From Desulfobacteraceae bacterium (GTDB lineage: Bacteria > Desulfobacterota > Desulfobacteria > Desulfobacterales > Desulfosalsimonadaceae): DNA of 16,851 bases. Location: positions 1 to 16,851 of the forward strand of contig JAGGYV010000217.1 of NCBI GenBank assembly GCA_021162325.1. Direction: 5' to 3'. The position numbers and the translations under genes were made by a program. The notes below the pieces were generated by a model, which searched no databases, was not told the origin of the DNA, and was given only the letters and a program-made list of their open reading frames with translations. Within the stretch, counting starts at the first letter, position 1. Each line of letters opens with the position of its first letter. Below, in pieces: positions 1-7,541 of this stretch.

Positions 1-52
1 ATTATATACAATATTTTAAAAAATTTGAGCAATCTTTAGGCTTTGATTCGGC

Positions 53-133
53 TCTGGATTCCCGCCTTCGCGGGAATGACGGACGAAAGGCATTTTTAAC
101 GATTTGTCATTCCCGCGAAGGCGGGAATCCAGA
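53..133. repeat. dRS3-like inverted repeat pair upstream of proS
   Basis: Two perfectly complementary 28-base arms (53-80 and 106-133) flank a 25-base spacer. Each arm contains a 20-base palindrome of the form ATTCCC-N8-GGGAAT (58-77 and 109-128). That form equals the published consensus of the Neisseria dRS3 repeat, and similar CATTCCCGCG/CGGGAAT repeats are scattered in many proteobacteria. The unit lies 80 bases before proS. As RNA it would form one long hairpin or two short ones. There is no T-run after it on either strand, so it is not a standard terminator. Confidence 0.85.
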
Positions 134-213
134 AAAAATATTACAAAATGTGAATCGCCTAAACTTTTTACAGACATAAAAAAATACCATAAGCAAAAAA
201 ATTGAGGAAATAA

Positions 214-1734
214 ATGGGAAAACAAGCCAAAACAGCGATTAAACCGACGCGCGAAGAAAATTATCCGGAATGGTATCAGGAAGTCATTAAGGCATCGGAC
301 ATGGCGGAAATATCGCCGGTCAGGGGATGCATGGTCATCAAACCTTGGGGGTATGCCCTGTGGGAAAACATTTCCCGCGTATTAGATGACAAGTTCAAGG
401 CAACCGGTGTTAAAAATGCCTATTTCCCATTGTTTATTCCCATCAATTTTCTTGAAAAAGAAGCTGCGCATGTGGAAGGATTTGCCAAGGAATGTGCGGT
501 GGTCACCCATCATCGCCTGGAACAGGGTGAAGACGGCCGCCTGGTGCCGGCTGGAAAACTCGCCGAACCCTTAATTGTCCGACCCACTTCAGAAACCATT
601 ATCGGAGACTCTTTTTCCAAATGGGTCAAGAGCTACCGCGACCTGCCGATTTTGATCAACCAATGGGCCAACGTGGTACGCTGGGAAATGCGGACCCGGA
701 TATTTTTACGAACCAGTGAATTTTTATGGCAGGAAGGCCATACGGTCCATGCGACCAAAGAAGAAGCCGAAGAGCGCACCCAGATGATGCTGGAAGTTTA
801 CAAAAAAATGGCAGAAGAATACCTGGCCATCCCGGTCATAACCGGTGAAAAATCCGAATCGGAAAAATTTCCCGGTGCTGAAACCACCACCTGCATCGAA
901 GCCATGATGCAGGACCGGAAAGCGCTTCAGGCCGGAACCTCCCATTTTCTGGGGCAGAATTTTGCCAAAGCATCGGACATAAAATTTCAATCGGCCAGTG
1001 AAGTCGAAAAATACGGATGGACCACCTCATGGGGTGTTTCCACCCGCCTGATCGGAGGCCTGATCATGACCCACAGTGATGACAACGGCGTCATCATGCC
1101 TCCGCGTGTGGCATCCGCCCATGTCGTCCTCATACCCATCATCAGAAAAGATAAAGACAAAAACATGGTCATGGATTACACCAACGAACTGGCCGACCGT
1201 TTACGGGGCCTCTCCTATTACGGCTATCCTGTCCGGGTGGAAATTGATGATCGGGATATCGGCGGTGCCAAAAGCTGGGAGTGGATTAAAAAAGGCATCC
1301 CCCTGCGGGTGGAAATCGGCCCCAAGGACATTGCTTCCGATTCGGTATTTGTCGGCCGACGGGACAAGGATGCACGGGACAAATCCGCCATCAACAAAGA
1401 TACATTTGTGAATGAAATCTGCAATATCCTTGATGAGATTCAAACCACACTCTTTCAAAACGCCCTGGCATACCAAAAAAAGCACACCCGAAATATTGAT
1501 GATAAAAATGCCTTTGATGCCTTTTTCACACCGAAAAACAAGGAGCATCCGGAAATTCACGGCGGGTTTGCCATGTCCCACTGGTGCGGCGACGGGGAGT
1601 GCGAAAAGAAAATTAAGGAACGGTTAAATGTCACCATCCGATGCATTCCCTATGATGGGCAAAATGAGGACGGAGAGTGTATTGAGTGCGGCAAAGATAG
1701 TCCCAAACGCGTTGTTTTTGCCAAAGCCTATTAA
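214..1734 (+). CDS. proS: Prolyl-tRNA synthetase, archaeal/eukaryal type
   Basis: This cytoplasmic class II aminoacyl-tRNA synthetase charges tRNA-Pro with proline. The 506-residue length fits the short archaeal/eukaryal-like form (ProS type 3); it lacks the large editing insertion of the E. coli type. RPTSE (123-127) and the motif 2 region (about 151-176, NVVRWEMRTR then FLWQEGHT) form the active site. Motif 3 is about 276-298 (STRLIGGLIMTHSDDNG). The anticodon-binding domain is about 300-400. The C-terminal domain carries Cys458, Cys463, Cys489 and Cys492, which fits the zinc site of this subtype. The protein ends in tyrosine, also typical of the subtype. The ATG follows a GAGGAAA ribosome site. 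The stop codon abuts an intergenic hairpin repeat, with relA/spoT beyond it. Confidence 0.97.
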   Translation: MGKQAKTAIKPTREENYPEWYQEVIKASDMAEISPVRGCMVIKPWGYALWENISRVLDDKFKATGVKNAYFPLFIPINFLEKEAAHVEGFAKECAVVTHHRLEQGEDGRLVPAGKLAEPLIVRPTSETIIGDSFSKWVKSYRDLPILINQWANVVRWEMRTRIFLRTSEFLWQEGHTVHATKEEAEERTQMMLEVYKKMAEEYLAIPVITGEKSESEKFPGAETTTCIEAMMQDRKALQAGTSHFLGQNFAKASDIKFQSASEVEKYGWTTSWGVSTRLIGGLIMTHSDDNGVIMPPRVASAHVVLIPIIRKDKDKNMVMDYTNELADRLRGLSYYGYPVRVEIDDRDIGGAKSWEWIKKGIPLRVEIGPKDIASDSVFVGRRDKDARDKSAINKDTFVNEICNILDEIQTTLFQNALAYQKKHTRNIDDKNAFDAFFTPKNKEHPEIHGGFAMSHWCGDGECEKKIKERLNVTIRCIPYDGQNEDGECIECGKDSPKRVVFAKAY

Positions 1735-1868
1735 TGGCTTCGCAAAAAGCCCAATTTCTGCGTTGCACTTCATTCTTCGTCACTGCGGAGTAGCAAGCTA
1801 CACCTCATTTCTCAGAATTTGTGCGCCTTGCCAATTCTTAAGATTGGTGAAGCTTTTTTCTTTGCCAT
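1734..1868 (+). repeat. Intercistronic hairpin element, copy A1
   Basis: This palindromic element starts on the last base of the proS stop codon and ends 18 bases before the relA/spoT start. Its left end (ATGGCTTCGCAAAAAGC) mirrors its right end (GCTTTTTTCTTTGCCAT). Inside are the left core CTGCGTTGC (from 1759), a central hairpin GTAGC-AA-GCTAC (1790-1801), and the right core GCGCCTTGCC. The same plan recurs at 8421-8558, 14555-14679 and 16293-16418. There is no open frame worth calling in it. Confidence 0.85.
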
Positions 1869-1886
1869 TAACCAATAAGAGAAAAA

Positions 1887-4031
1887 ATGATACGAATTAC
1901 CGATATAATTGATAATATCTATGACTATTATCCGGATGCGAATGTCGACATCGTGGACCGGGCCTATATTTATTCGGCCAAAGTCCATGACGGTCAACTC
2001 CGGTTGAGCGGTGAGCCATATCTTTCCCACCCCCTGGAAGTGGCCTCTATCCTTTCCGACATGCGACTGGACACCACCAGCATCGCCTGCGGCCTGCTCC
2101 ATGACGTGGTGGAAGACACCCATTCCACTATTGAAGATATCGAAAACCTGTTCGGCATGGATGCGGCCAAGATCATTGAAGGCGTCACAAAAATCAGCAG
2201 CCTGTCGTTTAACACAGCCGAAGCACGCCAGGCAGGCAATATCCGAAAAATGATCCTGGCCATGGCCGATGACATTCGTGTCATTTTAATCAAACTTGCC
2301 GACCGGCTACACAATAGCCGTACGCTTCACTATCATAAAAAAGAAGAGAAAAAAAAACGCATTGCCCAGGAAACGTTAGACATTTATTCCCCCATTGCCG
2401 CCCGCCTCGGCATCTACTGGATCAAAAAAGAATTGGAAGAAATTTCTTTTTTTCATACAAATCCTGAACAATATGAAAAAATCAAACAACTAGTCAGCAC
2501 CAACCAGGCGGACCGTGAGCAATATGTTCATGAGGTTAAAAACAGCCTCCACGACATCATAAACCATGCAATGCTGAATTGCAGCGTCAACGGAAGATAC
2601 AAACAATTTTACAGCATCTACCAGAAAATGCTGTCCCAAAATCTCGAATTTGAACAGGTTTACGATATTATCGCCTTTCGTATAATACTGGACACGATTC
2701 CCCACTGTTATGAAGCTTTAGGCCTCATTCATTCCAAATGGAAACCCATTCCTTATAAATTCAAGGACTATATTGGTTTCCCCAAACCCAACGGCTATAA
2801 ATCCCTGCACACGACGGTTGTCGGTCCATACGGGGAACGTATGGAAATTCAAATCCGTACCCGGGAAATGGACCAGGTGGCCAACTCCGGAATTGCGGCC
2901 CACTGGAGTTATAAAGAAGGCAAAACCCTTGATAACGAGACTCAAAATACCTTTGCCTGGATCCAAAATCTGGTGGATAATGAAGAAAGCTCTGGTGACC
3001 CGGAGGAATTTCTGGAGAACGTCCGGATTGACTTGTTTCCCAAGGATGTCTACATCTTTACGCCAACCGGTGAAGTGAAAAATCTGCCAAAAGGCGCCAC
3101 GCCGGTTGATTTTGCCTACATGATCCACACGGAAATCGGCCATCAGTGCTCCGGTGCAAAAATCAACGGACGACTGGTCCCCCTTCAATATCAGCTTCAA
3201 ACCGGGGACCGGATTGAAATAACCACTCTCAAAGGCCACCACCCCAGCCCGGACTGGCTGACGTATGTAAAAACCGGAAAAGCACGCTCCCGAATCCGGC
3301 AATGGATCAAAAAACAGGAAACAGATAGAAGCATCAGTCTTGGCCGTGAATTATGCGAAAAGGCATTCCGCAAAAATAAATTGAATTTTAATGATCTGCT
3401 TCATTCAAAAAAAATGGGACAGGCGGCACAGGATTTTAATTTTAAAACAGTGGATGATTTGATCGCCCATATCGGGTACGGAAAAATAACGCCCCTGCAA
3501 CTGATTGGAAAACTCGCGCCGGACGTCAAGCCAAAAAAGGAAGAGACCCTTTTCACCAAATTAATGCCCCGGCGTAAAGAAAAAAAAGACAAGGATGCGG
3601 ACGGAATTATCGTAGACGGTCTTGATGATATCCTGATTCGATACGGACAATGCTGCCAGCCGATCCCCGGAGATCGAATCACCGGATATATTACACACGG
3701 TGCCGGAATCACGATTCATCGCAAGGGGTGTGTCAATGCCCTGAAAATGAATCCGGAGCGACAAATTCATGTCCAGTGGAAAAAATCGTCCGCCGGATCA
3801 TTCGGGGTAAAACTGTATATGCAGGCCTATGACAAGGTGGGGCTGCTGGCAGAAATTTCATCTGTACTCAGCCAGATGGAAGCAAATGTCGTGGACATCA
3901 ATTTAGAGAGTGAAAAAGACAAAATGGTCAATGGCTTTTTTACACTTGCAGTAAAAGACATTGACCATTTGGATGATGTCATCACAAAACTTAAAAAGAT
4001 TGATGCAATCCAGACAATAAAACGCGCGTAA
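1887..4031 (+). CDS. Bifunctional (p)ppGpp synthetase/hydrolase (Rel/SpoT family)
   Basis: This enzyme makes and degrades the stringent-response alarmone (p)ppGpp. Its 714 residues show the full Rel layout. The N-terminal HD hydrolase has His48, His72-Asp73 (LLHDVVEDT) and a later KLADRLHNSRTL motif with Asp139, so hydrolysis looks intact. The synthetase domain is about 235-345 (YSIYQKM, FKDYIGFPKPNGYKSLHTT, IQIRT, GIAAHW). The TGS domain is about 386-446. A conserved Cys-Cys pair (589-590) lies in YGQCCQPIPGD, and an ACT domain is about 638-710. The motif that is RXKD in bifunctional enzymes reads KFKD here, a conservative change. It appears to be the only long Rel in view. It lies after proS and repeat A1 and converges on rpmB. 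I cannot decide between the names relA, spoT and rel. Confidence 0.96.
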   Translation: MIRITDIIDNIYDYYPDANVDIVDRAYIYSAKVHDGQLRLSGEPYLSHPLEVASILSDMRLDTTSIACGLLHDVVEDTHSTIEDIENLFGMDAAKIIEGVTKISSLSFNTAEARQAGNIRKMILAMADDIRVILIKLADRLHNSRTLHYHKKEEKKKRIAQETLDIYSPIAARLGIYWIKKELEEISFFHTNPEQYEKIKQLVSTNQADREQYVHEVKNSLHDIINHAMLNCSVNGRYKQFYSIYQKMLSQNLEFEQVYDIIAFRIILDTIPHCYEALGLIHSKWKPIPYKFKDYIGFPKPNGYKSLHTTVVGPYGERMEIQIRTREMDQVANSGIAAHWSYKEGKTLDNETQNTFAWIQNLVDNEESSGDPEEFLENVRIDLFPKDVYIFTPTGEVKNLPKGATPVDFAYMIHTEIGHQCSGAKINGRLVPLQYQLQTGDRIEITTLKGHHPSPDWLTYVKTGKARSRIRQWIKKQETDRSISLGRELCEKAFRKNKLNFNDLLHSKKMGQAAQDFNFKTVDDLIAHIGYGKITPLQLIGKLAPDVKPKKEETLFTKLMPRRKEKKDKDADGIIVDGLDDILIRYGQCCQPIPGDRITGYITHGAGITIHRKGCVNALKMNPERQIHVQWKKSSAGSFGVKLYMQAYDKVGLLAEISSVLSQMEANVVDINLESEKDKMVNGFFTLAVKDIDHLDDVITKLKKIDAIQTIKRA

Positions 4032-4067
4032 ACTTCTCGTATCCTACCAAATAACTTAACAATAAAA

Positions 4068-4133
4068 GCAACAACGTATTTACTGATACGGTGGTGAAAC
4101 GTCACCATGAAAAGATTTTTACGGCTTTGTCAC
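4068..4133 (-). repeat. 66-bp repeat D1, overlapping the end of rpmB
   Basis: Read on the minus strand this aligns without gaps to D2 at 6858-6923. Over the 51 bases from the TGACAAA-like end to CTGATAC I count 44 matches. Both copies contain a 6-bp hairpin, TGGTGA-N4-TCACCA (4092-4107 here), whose loop differs between copies. The outer end, TTGACAAA-N2-CGTAAAAA-like, lies inside rpmB and supplies its last codons and its stop. The element also fills the gap where relA/spoT and rpmB converge. Confidence 0.8.
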
Positions 4134-4307
4134 AAACCCGGATTTAATACAGTTGGTGCAGACCATTATTTTTTTAACCTGACCGTTATGAACCGCTCGA
4201 ACCCTTTGAAGATTCGGATTAAATCGCCGTTTATTCAAATTATGCGCATGACTCACATGATTGCCGACCATCGGTTTTTTCCCGCAAATTTCACACTGCT
4301 TGGACAT
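4119..4307 (-). CDS. rpmB: 50S ribosomal protein L28, four-cysteine form
   Basis: This is a structural protein of the large ribosomal subunit. Its 62 residues match the short L28 family, with CEICGKKPMVGNHVSH at the N-terminus, the basic NKRRFNPNLQRVRAV segment, and the C-terminal VCTNCIKSG. Cys5, Cys8, Cys50 and Cys53 form two CxxC pairs, so this is the zinc-binding (C+) version; Zn-free paralogues are known in some bacteria. A strong AAGGAGA site precedes the ATG. A promoter sits at 4348-4376. It points the same way as trxA-trxB-bamD but is 129 bases beyond bamD, so it is probably a separate transcript. The last four codons, including the stop, lie within repeat D1. Confidence 0.96.
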   Translation of the reverse strand: MSKQCEICGKKPMVGNHVSHAHNLNKRRFNPNLQRVRAVHNGQVKKIMVCTNCIKSGFVTKP

Positions 4308-4347
4308 GATATTCTCCTTGAAACATTATTATATAAATAAAGAAAGG

Positions 4348-4376
4348 CATATACTCTATCCATATACCTTTGTAAA
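4348..4376 (-). promoter_or_regulatory. Probable sigma70-type promoter for rpmB
   Basis: On the minus strand TTTACA (4371-4376) and TATATG (4348-4353) are separated by 17 bases and lie about 40 bases before the rpmB start. Spacing is ideal and each box has one or two mismatches to consensus. It sits in the bamD-rpmB gap, which supports independent rpmB transcription. Confidence 0.55.
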
Positions 4377-4436
4377 GTTTTTTTTGATGTCTATCGGTTT
4401 CCACGCATTTAAACAATATCTGGTAAAACGATCTTA

Positions 4437-5165
4437 CTATCTTGAACGAGGTCCGTAATCAAACGGCTCTTCTTTTTCATTTTCCCCGGCATCGGGCAAA
4501 GCAACGTTCTCACCCGCTTCCTGGCCTGCAATCATGGCTTTACATTGCGCCATCTGATCCACCGCCTGCTGATAAACGCCCACATCCGGATAATCGGTCA
4601 CCACCCCGGCAAACCGGGACAATGCCGCCTTATACTTTTCTGATTTAAAATAAAACTGGCCGATATCCATTTCTTTTTCAGCAAGATTTTTCCGGCATGT
4701 ATCAATATGCGGTTTCGCCTGCATCGCATAATCACTGTCCGGAAACCGTTCTGTGAGCCGCTGAAATGTCAAAAGTGCATTTTGGGTGGCAGTCGCATCA
4801 CAATCAATGGTTTCAATCCGGTCAAAATCACATAGGCCGACCTGATATATCACATACGGAATCTTCTCATCATTGGGATGCATGCGTTCATATTCATTAT
4901 AAGCAATAATCGCTTCATCATGGGCTTCCATCAGATAATGCGCATCCGCAATTTTCAACCCTGCTTCCCTGGCATGAGAGGAAAACGGATACCAGTCTTT
5001 TAATTTTTTATAGGATTTAATGGCTTTATCGTATTTTTCTTCCTCAAAATTCATCTGACCTTCTGCGGCAAGCTCATCAGCAGTTGGCTCAGATTCATTT
5101 TTCGACCAGGAACAACCCGCCAAAACCAATAATAAAACAACACAAATGATGTTTAACCGCTTCAT
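4437..5165 (-). CDS. bamD: Outer-membrane assembly lipoprotein BamD (YfiO/ComL)
   Basis: This is probably the periplasm-facing lipoprotein of the BAM complex, which folds beta-barrel proteins into the outer membrane. I chose the ATG at 5163-5165 because it opens directly on a lipoprotein signal peptide (MKRLNIICVVLLLVLAGCS) with lipobox LAGC and Cys18 as the lipidated residue. An in-frame ATG at 5210 would add 15 polar residues in front. The 242 residues match BamD length (about 245). After the signal come TPR-like repeats: AEGQMNFEEEKYDKAIKSY, YPFSSHAREAGLKIAD, FPDSDYAMQAKPHID and MDIGQFYFKSEKYKAALSRF. It lies 53 bases after trxB, likely cotranscribed. A related TPR lipoprotein such as CpoB is possible but less likely. 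Confidence 0.87.
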   Translation of the reverse strand: MKRLNIICVVLLLVLAGCSWSKNESEPTADELAAEGQMNFEEEKYDKAIKSYKKLKDWYPFSSHAREAGLKIADAHYLMEAHDEAIIAYNEYERMHPNDEKIPYVIYQVGLCDFDRIETIDCDATATQNALLTFQRLTERFPDSDYAMQAKPHIDTCRKNLAEKEMDIGQFYFKSEKYKAALSRFAGVVTDYPDVGVYQQAVDQMAQCKAMIAGQEAGENVALPDAGENEKEEPFDYGPRSR

Positions 5166-5218
5166 AAAAAAATCCCGCTGCGTTTTATGCAAAGTTACAG
5201 ACGCTGTCATGTCTGCTA

Positions 5219-6151
5219 CTAACCTTCTATTGCTTCAATATAATTGGTTGCTTCAAAAGCGGCTATGGCACTGTCACCGACGGCGGTAGCAACCTGACGC
5301 AACGGTGTATTCCGTACATCTCCGGCAGCATAAACACCGGGAATCGATGTTTCCATTTTCGCATTCACGACAATAAAACCGCCGTTATCAACTTCTACCG
5401 CATCATTTATAAATGACGTATTCGGCGTTATCCCCACCCAGACAAAACATCCTTCAACCGCAAGATCAGATTTCTCACCGGTCTTGACATTTTTTATGGT
5501 AATGCTTTCCACACCGGCATCTGATCCATTGACAGATGTCAGCACCGAGTCCCAGACAACTTCAATTTTATCATTTTCCAAAGCCCGTTCCTGTAAAATC
5601 CGGGTAGCCCGCAGCTGATCCCTGCGATGAATTAAATACACCTTATCGACAAAGCGGGTTAAAAAAATACTTTCCTGCACCGCCGTATCACCGCCGCCAA
5701 TGGCGGCCACCACACTGTTTTTAAAAAACGGTGCGTCACAGGTAGCACAGGTGGAAATACCCTTGCCGTAAAATTCTTCTTCTCCGGCAACACCGAGTTT
5801 ACTCGGAGATGCGCCGGTGGCAATAATCACGGCCTTGCTTGTCACCGTCCGATCACTTAAAACCAACTTTTTAACCGGTTCCGAAACATCCATGGACAAC
5901 ACCTGGTTGGTTTCAATTTCAACGCCAAACCGTTTGGCCTGATCCGTCATTTTCGTGACCAGGTCAGCGCCGGACAAGCCTTCAGGGAACCCTGGATAAT
6001 TTTCAAGCCAGTCCGTGACCAGAATCTGACCGCCGGGGGCTGACTTTTCAAGAACCAGTATATTTAAACGCGCCCGGGCCGCATAAATAGAAGCCGTCAA
6101 ACCGGCTGGCCCGCTACCGATAATCACAAGATCATAATCTATAGGTTTCAT
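5219..6151 (-). CDS. trxB: Thioredoxin reductase (NADPH, FAD)
   Basis: This cytoplasmic flavoenzyme passes electrons from NADPH through FAD and a redox disulfide to thioredoxin. Its 310 residues match the low-molecular-weight TrxB family. The FAD-binding GSGPAG is at 12-17, the redox CATC at 135-138 (STCATCDAPFF), the NADPH loop GGGDTA at 152-157, and the C-terminal FAD motif GVYAAGDV near 270-277. It starts 9 bases after trxA, so reductase and substrate are one transcription unit. No NADPH-site changes pointing to a ferredoxin-type reductase stood out by eye. Confidence 0.97.
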   Translation of the reverse strand: MKPIDYDLVIIGSGPAGLTASIYAARARLNILVLEKSAPGGQILVTDWLENYPGFPEGLSGADLVTKMTDQAKRFGVEIETNQVLSMDVSEPVKKLVLSDRTVTSKAVIIATGASPSKLGVAGEEEFYGKGISTCATCDAPFFKNSVVAAIGGGDTAVQESIFLTRFVDKVYLIHRRDQLRATRILQERALENDKIEVVWDSVLTSVNGSDAGVESITIKNVKTGEKSDLAVEGCFVWVGITPNTSFINDAVEVDNGGFIVVNAKMETSIPGVYAAGDVRNTPLRQVATAVGDSAIAAFEATNYIEAIEG

Positions 6152-6160
6152 TAATTTATT

Positions 6161-6487
6161 CTATATGCTGTTGTTTAAGGTTGCTTCAATTTTTGCTTTA
6201 TCGACCATACCGACAATCTGATCCAACTTTTCGCCACCTTTGAATATCAGTAAGGTGGGGATGGCTCGGATGCCATAGTTCCCGGGAGTTGCCGGATTAT
6301 CATCCACATTGCACTTAAAAAATTTTACTTTACCTTCATAGTCTTTACTGATCTCTTCAATCACCGGACCGATTGCCTTGCATGGCCCGCACCAGGGTGC
6401 CCAGAAATCAACCAGCACCGGAATATCTGATTGTAAAACGTCATTGTCAAATGTGCTGTCACTCACCTCTAAAATATTTGCCGCCAT
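6161..6487 (-). CDS. trxA: Thioredoxin
   Basis: This small cytoplasmic dithiol protein reduces protein disulfides and is recycled by the TrxB encoded next to it. The 108-residue length is standard. The active site WCGPCK (Cys33, Cys36) and the cis-proline Pro77 (RAIPTLL) are intact. No signal peptide is present. AAAGGA sits before the ATG, and a near-consensus promoter is at 6600-6628, making trxA the first gene of the trxA-trxB-bamD unit. Confidence 0.97.
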   Translation of the reverse strand: MAANILEVSDSTFDNDVLQSDIPVLVDFWAPWCGPCKAIGPVIEEISKDYEGKVKFFKCNVDDNPATPGNYGIRAIPTLLIFKGGEKLDQIVGMVDKAKIEATLNNSI

Positions 6488-6599
6488 TATAACATCCTTT
6501 CATCAATATTTATTCCGAAAGATTTTTAAAAAATCCCTTTTCATACGCAATACCGGCCAATTAAACGCATATCGCAACAAGCCGACATAATTTGCAAGT

Positions 6600-6628
6600 A
6601 ATATAATAATCAGCATACGGATTGTCAA
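6600..6628 (-). promoter_or_regulatory. Strong sigma70-type promoter for trxA-trxB-bamD
   Basis: On the minus strand TTGACA (6623-6628, perfect) and TATATT (6600-6605) are separated by exactly 17 bases. The predicted start gives a leader of roughly 105 bases before trxA. The -35 lies in the string CTTGACAATCCG, which also occurs at the promoter before the metallo-hydrolase (11477-11488). Confidence 0.7.
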
Positions 6629-6857
6629 GCAAGGAGACAAGCCTGCGAGCTATATGCAATAAAATGATTTCCCGATTCTATCAAACACGTCATCCTTCAG
6701 GCAGCGGCTATGTACAATAATTTATAAAAAGAGTATATTTACTGAACGGATTTCATGTATTTCATATTAAAATGATATATGCTATATAATTTTTGCTTTA
6801 AAATAAAGATTGACTCTTAATTTACAAATCATTAGGTTTGCAAATTTAATTTTAAGG
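6629..6857. other. AT-rich non-coding stretch between trxA and hisI
   Basis: No gene was seen here. The stretch is AT-rich and contains one inverted repeat, AATTTACAAA (6819-6828) against TTTGCAAATT (6837-6846), with nine of ten bases paired around an 8-base loop. It could be a protein-binding site for the divergent trxA and hisI units, but nothing shows this directly. I could not place a confident hisI promoter. Confidence 0.4.
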
Positions 6858-6923
6858 TTGACAAACTCATAAAAAGCTTTTCATGGTGACGATTCACCAC
6901 TGTATCAGAAAATAACTTGTCAA
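6858..6923 (+). repeat. 66-bp repeat D2
   Basis: The element is bounded by TTGACAA (6858-6864) and TTGTCAA (6917-6923), which are exact inverted ends. It holds the hairpin TGGTGA-CGAT-TCACCA (6884-6899). Its partner D1 lies inverted at 4068-4133. The start also resembles 14527-14545 (TTGACAAACTCGTAAAAAG). Confidence 0.8.
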
Positions 6924-6964
6924 TCATTTCAAAAGATTATGGACGAGTTATTTGGAAGTATTTG

Positions 6965-7106
6965 GATGGCTAAGTTAAAAATTCCACCAATCCCATAAAA
7001 TTTGGCAAGGCGTAGTGGTTTTTCAGGATTGAAATAATACAAGTCGTATATTGAAAGTCTGAAAAACCACTGCAACGCAGTAGATGGGAGCTTTTACGAC
7101 GCCATC
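6965..7106 (-). repeat. Intergenic hairpin element, copy B1
   Basis: Ends are GATGGC (6965) and GCCATC (7101-7106). A perfect 13-bp stem, AGTGGTTTTTCAG (7014-7026) with CTGAAAAACCACT (7059-7071), encloses the central hairpin ATAC-AAGTC-GTAT (7037-7049). The reverse complement matches B2 at 14847-14989 along its whole length, including CCCATCTACTGCGTTG and CACTACGCCTTGCCA. It lies 42 bases before hisI. Confidence 0.85.
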
Positions 7107-7148
7107 ATATTTTGAACTTACACCGGCAACCACCACGAGGAATTAACA

Positions 7149-7535
7149 ATGATAGAATTAGATTTCAACAAAATGGGCGGCCTGGCGCCGGCCATTGTTC
7201 AGGATAATGAGACGGGCGAAGTATTAATGCTGGCGTTTATGAACAAAGAAGCCTGGGAAGCAACCCTTGAAACCGGAAAAGCAACTTATTACAGCCGCTC
7301 CCGAAACCAGCTGTGGGTTAAGGGCGAGACTTCCGGCCATGTCCAGCTGGTCAAAGAAATCCGCGTAGACTGTGACGATGACACCGTGATATTGAAAGTC
7401 GAACAGCTCGGCGGCGCCGCCTGTCACAAGGGCTATAGAAGCTGTTTTTACCGAAAAGTGGAAAACAACACATTAACCATTACCGAAAAACCCGTATTTG
7501 ATCCCAAAGAGGTATATAAAACCAAAGAGGTATAA
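7149..7535 (+). CDS. hisI: Phosphoribosyl-AMP cyclohydrolase
   Basis: This enzyme catalyses the third step of histidine synthesis, opening the adenine ring of phosphoribosyl-AMP to give ProFAR. The 128 residues make a stand-alone HisI without the fused HisE pyrophosphohydrolase seen in enterics, so hisE must be elsewhere. Metal ligands are visible: Asp74, Asp76 and Asp78 in VDCDDDT (Mg), and Cys75, Cys92 and Cys99 (Zn) in GAACHKGYRSCFYR. A clear GAGGAA ribosome site precedes the ATG. hisG starts 6 bases after the stop, so the two are cotranscribed. Confidence 0.96.
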   Translation: MIELDFNKMGGLAPAIVQDNETGEVLMLAFMNKEAWEATLETGKATYYSRSRNQLWVKGETSGHVQLVKEIRVDCDDDTVILKVEQLGGAACHKGYRSCFYRKVENNTLTITEKPVFDPKEVYKTKEV

Positions 7536-7541
7536 TAAAAA

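Noticed and set aside
53..133. Terminator or attenuator of proS
   Set aside because: The stem is strong but has no T tract and no leader peptide or T-box features; it is better explained as a dispersed repeat.
1734..1760. Mini-reading frames beginning at the ATGGCTTCG of the A elements
   Set aside because: A4 has a stop after three codons and frames are not kept between copies; there is no ribosome site.
2718..3302. 194-codon open frame on the minus strand inside relA/spoT
   Set aside because: It lies wholly antisense to a well-conserved gene, has no recognisable domain and no ribosome site; it is a product of codon bias.
4346..4356. Half-match of the palindrome GCATATACTC near the rpmB promoter
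   Set aside because: Only ten bases match the site at 11511-11526 and the other half is absent; it overlaps the -10 box and is likely chance.
5166..5210. Longer start for bamD
   Set aside because: It would put 15 polar residues before a clear lipoprotein signal peptide with lipobox; the internal ATG fits the family length and export.
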